From Chara braunii (taxonomy: Eukaryota; Streptophyta; Charophyceae; Charales; Characeae), in contig BFEA01000448.1 in the NCBI GenBank assembly GCA_003427395.1, positions 1,092,431 through 1,156,430 on the forward strand: 64,000 nt of DNA, written 5' to 3'. Both the position numbers and the translations under genes were made by a program. Below are positions 59,231-64,000 of this stretch, one piece after another. The notes under the pieces are model-generated. The model saw only the letters and a program-made list of their open reading frames with translations, had not been told where the DNA came from and did no database searches. Positions within the stretch are counted from its first letter, which is position 1; every line of letters begins with the position of its first letter.

Positions 59231-59957
59231 TAGGGTAACCGGTATTCGGGACGGGCCGAACACCCGAACCCGAACGCCCGAACCCGAACGCCCGAACGTA
59301 TGGAACCCCTTGGGGATGCGTTTCATCAAAAAAATCTGAAAAATTCAAAAAATGATATGTTATGGAGAAATATAAATTAAACAAGATTTGCCTGAGCATT
59401 ACGTCCGAATACCTTACCAAATTTGAAATAAAAATAAAATACACAGAAAAAATACTAATAATAAAAATAAATAAAAATAAAAAGAGAATTAAATTTAGTG
59501 AGTGCGCGAGCATGTTTTCGACGCCCTCATCTTTGGCGATTTTTCATTTTTTTTTGGCATAGCTAAATGCCCTTAAAATTCACAGATGTGTACTTCACAT
59601 AATACAAAACCCACTAAAAAAGTTTCAAAATAATTAAATTGTTTAGACCTCAAACTAAAGTGAAAACAAAAAGTAAAAAGTGAAAAACAACGTGGGCGAG
59701 CACGTTTTGACACCGCCATCTTTAAAGATTTTTAATTCATTTTTGGCTGAGCCAAATGACCTGAAACATTATAGGCATGTACCTTACGTCATAAAGAACC
59801 CATAAAAACAAACTTAGAAAAAAACAATTATTTTTAGGCCCCAAAATATTTTTTGGCGGGGGCTGAACGTCGTCGGGTTCGGGCCCCATACGGGACCCCG
59901 AACGCTTGAACGTACGGAGGTCCGCCCGGGGGCCTCCATACGTACGGGCTAGTAACC
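59231..59957. mobile_element. E5: ~727-bp element with CCCGAAC and CGTACGG arms
   Basis: Left end TAGGGTAACC; right end, inverted, AAGGTTACTAGCC. The left arm repeats CCGAACCCGAACGCCCGAAC-like words and the right arm CGTACGGAGGTCC and CCATACGTACGG. The core (59330-59460) reads GATATGTTATGGAG, AACAAGATTTGCCTGAGC, CCTTACCAAATTTGAAAT. Both ends lie in (TA)n, so the duplication cannot be read. E6 at 63241 is an inverted, truncated relative. Confidence 0.65.
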
Positions 59958-59958
59958 T

Positions 59959-59989
<31 letters not shown>

Positions 59990-60053
59990 CCTCTCGTTTA
60001 TTGTCCTCTTCTCCCTCTCTGCCTACGGTTTACCGGACAGTTCTATTTGACAA

Positions 60054-60111
60054 TATATATATATATATAGGGTTGTAGATCTTTCAAAGATGTACAACAT
60101 ATATATATATA
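60054..60111. repeat. Foldback hairpin in (TA)n
   Basis: ATATATAGGGTTGTAGATCTTT faces AAAGATGTACAACATATATAT; it pairs at nearly all positions. Part of the same hairpin family. Confidence 0.65.
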
Positions 60112-60186
60112 TTTTTTCTTTTTGAACTTTTTGTATTAAAAAAGATTAAAATCATAAAAAACAAATAAAAAAAGGAAAAAAAAACG

Positions 60187-60264
60187 CACACACACACAGA
60201 CAGACAGACAAACAGACACACACACAATACACATAAACACACACACAGACACACAACACACGCC

Positions 60265-60331
<67 letters not shown>

Positions 60332-60356
60332 ACACACACAATACATACAAACACAC
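60187..60356. repeat. (CA)n microsatellite with (CG)n insert
   Basis: CA repeats with CAGA units, a 40-base pure CA run and a CGCGCGCGCG stretch near 60316. Confidence 0.95.
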
Positions 60357-60372
60357 AAAAAAACACACAACT

Positions 60373-60431
60373 GGGGGCGGTAGGGGTTTGGGGATGGGGG
60401 ATGGGGGATGGGGGATGGGGGATGGGGGATG
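60373..60431 (+). repeat. G-rich (GGGGGAT)n minisatellite
   Basis: About six 7-bp units with runs of four or five G. It can form a G-quadruplex. It is not the plant telomere repeat TTTAGGG. Confidence 0.9.
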
Positions 60432-60608
60432 TGCCAAGTTGCCCTCAATACTGGTAGGGTGATGGGATAGTAGGGACAAGGGGTGCGTTGGGAGTATTAA
60501 TGTGGGGATAAGTGGGGTAGGTGGCTTGTCCTCTCAGGACAACCATTGGTTGTTTCTACCAACAATCACGGTGGGTTTGGTCCTTGACCTCTACAACACC
60601 CTGCGCTT

Positions 60609-61090
60609 CAAAAAAAAAAAAAAAAAAAAAAGTCGTCGCCATATGTTTTGTGTTTTGTGCATGTGGTGAGTAGAGGCCCACGAACTGTCTGCTTTAAAAT
60701 GTTAAGGCCTGAAACTTTCCCGAATTTTCATTGGTCTGCTGCTGCTTGGACCTTTGAGTCATGACTTTTCGATTTTGGCATATGATTTCAACTGTGGATT
60801 GTGACTCCTATCACTAGGATACGAATCTGGCCTGTGGAACTGCCCTTTACTCGGGGATGTAACTCTTGAATATGACTTTTCATTACGAAACGTGATTTTT
60901 GCCCCTAAGATGTGACTGCTTGTTGGGTGCCTGTTGGACTGGACTGCTAAGGTACCCGACTATGACCTTAAAGTTTTTGAAAATGACTAACTCGGCCCTT
61001 TCTTGGCCAGGGCCTCTGACCCTGAGCCCCGAATTTCGGGTTTGAATCGTAAAAGGTCTTTCAGTATGTGGTGAGTAGAGGCCCTTAGGT
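60609..61090. other. Region between two copies of ATGTGGTGAGTAGAGGCCC
   Basis: An A-run (60609-60631) is followed by unique-looking DNA. The 19-base word occurs at about 60660 and 61066, 406 bases apart, and may be a duplicated border of an inserted sequence. No gene seen. Confidence 0.4.
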
Positions 61091-61099
61091 CACAACACG

Positions 61100-61235
61100 T
61101 CTTCCTAGGGAAAGAAAAACGAGAAAAACCAAAAGAAAAATGAGAAAAAAAAAACGGAAAAACAAAAGAAAAATGAGAAAAAAAAACGAAAAAACAAAAG
61201 AAAAACGAAAAACAAAAGAAAAACGAGAAAACAAT
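61100..61235. repeat. Purine-rich tandem repeat (GAAAAACAAAAGAAAAAC)
   Basis: Four or five irregular units of A-rich purine sequence. Lys/Arg/Glu-rich frames inside are low complexity. Confidence 0.8.
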
Positions 61236-61239
61236 GAAC

Positions 61240-61447
61240 TAGTCACCCATAACTGTGATACACATAGTGCCATAGATCTAAATTCGAATCCAGACTATAT
61301 ATTATCGGTCCATACAGACAATCTACAAGTCTAATATCCATCTCTGCTCCACGAGGGGTCCTTGCTAATCCGTAAAAGGCCCTTCGGAAATGAGACTGGA
61401 CGAATAAATGAAGCACTTCTCAAAAAAAAATAAAAAATAAAAAAAAT
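61240..61447 (+). mobile_element. Possible SINE 3' part ending in an A-run
   Basis: AATTCGAATCCAGAC resembles a degenerate pol III B box, and ATAAATGAAGCACTTCTC followed by A(9)TA(6) looks like a SINE 3' end. No A box is visible, so only the tail half may be present. Confidence 0.3.
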
Positions 61448-62214
61448 TGCACTCACATGCACACACATGTGCTCACAATGCTGCGGGATGTGGTAACCCA
61501 ACTTTTTCCCTCGTGCAGTTTCATTTTCGGAAGGGAGGGGCATTTTTCGCCACCCCACCCTGTTAACAAGGGTCATGTTGTTTTCTTTTCTTTTCTTCTT
61601 TTTAGTGTTTGAGCACGTAGGACCATGTGTCCGAGGCCCAACGCGCCGGTTCCGTTTTTCAAAATTCAACGGGACTCCCCCGTTTTCGCGTTAAACGCGA
61701 TTCAACGGGGGTCCCCGGTCCCGTTAAACGGGTATAACGCTGTTCAATTTTTCCTGTTCTCCGTTCATCGAACACATGGAACTTAGCTGCCTCAAACAGT
61801 TCAGGGCGATTAGGCATTGTTTCTAAGTTGAATGACCTGCTCATATGCCCATAAAAGAGAAAAGTAGTAGTGTCATGTGTTTGTGTATGTTCAATGACTA
61901 ATGTAGACTTTATTTCAAAACTTAATAATATCGCTTTACTCCTTATGTGAATTGGGTACAACATGATAAATCATTGAAAGATCATAAACTATTGTTGACA
62001 AGGTTCAACCTTGGGACTGAGTGAGAGTACTTACTTTTATAGTATGGACTTGCATATGGCAGACTAAGAGTTTTACTTGGTCTGAGTTTCAGTTTGATAG
62101 GTAGTTACTTTAGTTGCTCGTCACGTGCTAGAGCTATAACAGCTAGTTCAATTCCTGCATTTTCTGAGCTAATTTTTTTTTTTACTTAGGTCAAACCTCA
62201 CATTTTTTTGGATG

Positions 62215-62735
62215 ATTTTACTTGGCCCTGTATAAATTTTTGAAAGCTACTTTCTCTACAAGAAGTGCTGCCGAAATTTCTACAAAACCAAAGACTTAAT
62301 TATATTATGACTTTTCAAAGTTCACCTCTTGTCTAAGTTTTTTATATCTTTCTTAGTACAAAACTGAGAAACCTTCTTTTCTACGACAAGTGCCGCCTAA
62401 ATTTTAGCTAGTTCAAAGAGTTAAACAAAATTTTACTTTGGAAAGTCATAGTTATTTCAAATTTGTATTTAGCTTTGTATAAATTTTGAAAAGTTACTCT
62501 CTTTACGTAAAACTCTTCCGAAGTATCTATAAATATAAGAAGTTAGTTAGATTTTGTCTTCGCTAGAACTAAAGTTTCATTTCGCGTTCTTATCTGGCTT
62601 AATATGAATTAGGAAAATCTTCTTCTCTAAAAGAGGTGTTACCCTAGGAAGATTCTCACGCCCGGCCGGTCCTGCCCGGCTGGGCACCCGGGCGTGATGC
62701 CCGGGAGGGTCAGACGCCCAAGGTACCCGGGNGTG

Positions 62736-62769
<34 letters not shown>

Positions 62770-63017
62770 TTTGGTTTTCTGCGTTCTCCCAGAGGACTCC
62801 AAATCCGGGCTCATTTCGTTTTTTGCAAGCTGGTTGTCAAGGGGGGGGGAGAGGGGGTATAAATTGGTTTTAAAGGGGCTCAAGGGGTCTCAACGGGGTG
62901 CCTCTGTGTGATTCTATTATTTTCTTTTTTATCTCCGATTCTGTGAGGAATTATAATTTGACCCTCAGCCAAAAGTGGTTTGCATTTCAATCCTACACAA
63001 CATATTTTTTTTTTCGA

Positions 63018-63048
<31 letters not shown>

Positions 63049-63235
63049 TAATAATAATAAAAACAGAAAAACGGGGGTGATGCCCGGTCGGGCACCCGGG
63101 CGCGAACCGGGGCAGAAGTTGGGTGCCCCGGGCGCCCGGGAAAACAGCCTAGGTGTTGCCTAAATTTTTACTAATTCAGGCAGTTAGACAAAATTTAACT
63201 TAGGAGTTTACAACCATTTGAATGTTGATATTCAG
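62215..63235. repeat. ~115-bp tandem repeat in X3, interrupted by E4
   Basis: Units near 62225, 62345, 62465, 62580 and 63153 match those of X1 and X2. The fourth unit is split by the E4 element at 62644. Confidence 0.8.
62644..63152. mobile_element. E4: 509-bp TIR element, GCCCGG arms, 8-bp TSD and empty site
   Basis: GTGTTACC at 62636-62643 and GTGTTGCC at 63153-63160 flank it (one mismatch). Ends: CTAGGAAGAT and, inverted, CTAGGCTGTT. Arms are built from GGGCACCCGGGCG and GATGCCCGG words in both orientations. The core (62905-63020) matches E1-E3. The related unit in X1 (22664) reads GGGAGTGTTGCCCAAATTT without the insert, so the pre-insertion site is visible. One undetermined base at 62732. 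Confidence 0.85.
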
Positions 63236-63240
63236 ATAAG

Positions 63241-63775
63241 CAGGGTCAGCAGCCCGTACGTACGGAGGTTCCCGGGCAGACCTCCGTACGTACGGGCGTT
63301 CAGGGTCCCGTACGGGGTCCGAACCCGACGTCGTTCGTCCCCCGCCAAAAATTATTTCGGGGCCTAAAACTAATTATTTGTTTTTGAATTTTTTTTTTGT
63401 GCGTTCTCTATGACTTGAGGTACATGCTTGTAAATTTTCAAGTCATTTGGCAAAGCCAAATAAGAATTAAAAATCGCCAAAGATGACGGTGTCAAAACAT
63501 GCTCGCCCACGTATTTTTTCACTTTATACACATCTATAAATTTTCAGGGCATTTAGCTATGCCAAAAAAAAATGAAAAATCACCAAAGATGGCGGTGTCG
63601 AAAACATGCCCGCGCACTTACTAAATTTAATTCTCTTTTTAATTTTATTTATTTTTATTATTAGTATTTATTTTTCGTATTTTATTTTTATTTTAAATTT
63701 GGTAAGGAATTCGGATGTAATGCTCAGGCAAATCTTGTTAAATTTATTTTTCTTTATAACATATCGTTCATTTAA
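63241..63775. mobile_element. E6: truncated inverted relative of E5
   Basis: Starts CAGGGTCAGCAGCCCGTACG, followed by CGTACGGAGG and CCTCCGTACGTACGG, the inverse of the E5 right arm. The core continues to TATAACATATCGTTCATTT and then stops. X3 sequence (homologous to 23840 in X1) resumes at about 63790, so the second arm is deleted. Confidence 0.65.
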
Positions 63776-64000
63776 CCTGTTTTGTGACCACTCAATGCGC
63801 GTGTCAACCGACACTGAAGTGTCGAATTTGACCCTCGGAACCTCTAAGGGTCACACAATCACGGGTACTACATAATACGTCATCGCTACGACTGCTTGCG
63901 GATTCATGCATGGCTAGCCGATACAAGGAAATCCTATGTCCGCACAATTTTATTTTGAGTCTCGCGTGTGACGCCTAACCATTTTTTGTGTCAAAAGGTT

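Larger units (their letters stand above)
58913..61779. mobile_element. ~2.87-kb insertion in X3 with 9-bp direct repeats
   Basis: AACTTAGCT occurs at 58904-58912 and 61780-61788. The X3 sequence that is continuous in X1 and X2 is split exactly here. Near the ends ATGAGTCCGAT (left) and, inverted, ATGTGTTCGAT (right) form a short imperfect inverted repeat. A 9-bp duplication would fit a Mutator-like element, but no transposase is present. The insert contains the E5 element, hairpins, (CA)n, a G-rich minisatellite and SINE-like DNA, so it is a nest. Confidence 0.5.
49951..64000. repeat. X3: third copy of the long non-coding repeat, expanded by insertions
   Basis: Follows X2 directly. Shared blocks: tRNA-like segment at 50211; CTTCCATGACCACCGACCTG at 50997 (X2: 44624); GCGGTTATCG..CTGAAA at 51910 (X2: 45666); the GACTGGGTCAACC-like block at 57965; TATGCCCATAAAAGAGAAAA at 61844; and GTGTC..CGACACT..AGTGTCG at 63800, which matches 23850. 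It is about twice as long as X2 because of the satellite and the E3, E4, E5 and E6 insertions, and it leaves the window unfinished. Confidence 0.7.

Noticed and set aside
60373-60431. Telomere repeat
   Set aside because: The unit is GGGGGAT, not TTTAGGG, and it is internal to an insertion.
60084-60479. Cys/Val-rich minus-strand proteins near 60.1-60.5 kb (also 32319-32543)
   Set aside because: They are translations of (TG)n repeats.

Overview
The window is eukaryotic and repeat-dominated, with no intact single-copy host gene that I can support. It holds decayed Ty3/gypsy-type gag-pol polyproteins, hundreds of bases of (CT)n, (CA)n and (ATT)n, tRNA-derived SINE-like DNA, satellites, small terminal-inverted-repeat transposons and a 778-base run of N. 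The wording of the gag-pol proteins and of a BED-like transposon ORF fits what I remember of large charophyte genomes of the Chara type. The embedded mitochondrial rRNA fragment is plant-like. A streptophyte alga is therefore my best guess, but it is an inference that I could not check.

Layout. 1-1470 is a 91-bp satellite. 1.5-4.1 kb holds CT tracts, a BED/hAT-like ORF on the minus strand and a GC-palindrome element. 5.1-14.7 kb is retroelement G1: leader or LTR-like block, 84-aa ORF, primer-binding-like site, an array of related ~100-residue modules, gag, protease, RT, RNase H and integrase, all broken. 18.9-24.4 kb is the first copy (X1) of a long non-coding repeat, cut by the N gap. 25-29.8 kb is mixed, with a SINE, a small transposon and unassigned DNA. 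29.9-38.7 kb carries a second leader/84-aa ORF/module block followed by retroelement G2 pol, whose integrase catalytic triad is intact. 39.1-41.3 kb is a degenerate gag-like ORF lying behind pol. 43.3-49.95 kb is X2, and ~49.95 kb to the end is X3, apparently in tandem with X2. X3 is swollen by a 3.8-kb palindromic satellite and several transposon insertions.

The most unusual signals are these. (1) A family of 0.34-0.75-kb elements shares one AT-rich core, CTAGG/CTACG-type ends and, in the four best cases, 8-bp target duplications, while each member carries its own short GC-rich motif repeated in both arms (GTCCG, GTAC, GTTCG, GCCCGG and others). (2) Inside the X repeats a series of stem-loops has stems that differ from site to site, while the loop is nearly constant within one X copy and different between copies. 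(3) A palindromic satellite in X3 appears to have grown from a small inverted repeat still visible in X2, and it contains a fragment of mitochondrial small-subunit rRNA. (4) Both G1 and G2 carry the same unrecognised modules between the leader and gag.

All protein calls rest on motifs read by eye. Element borders without a target duplication are approximate.
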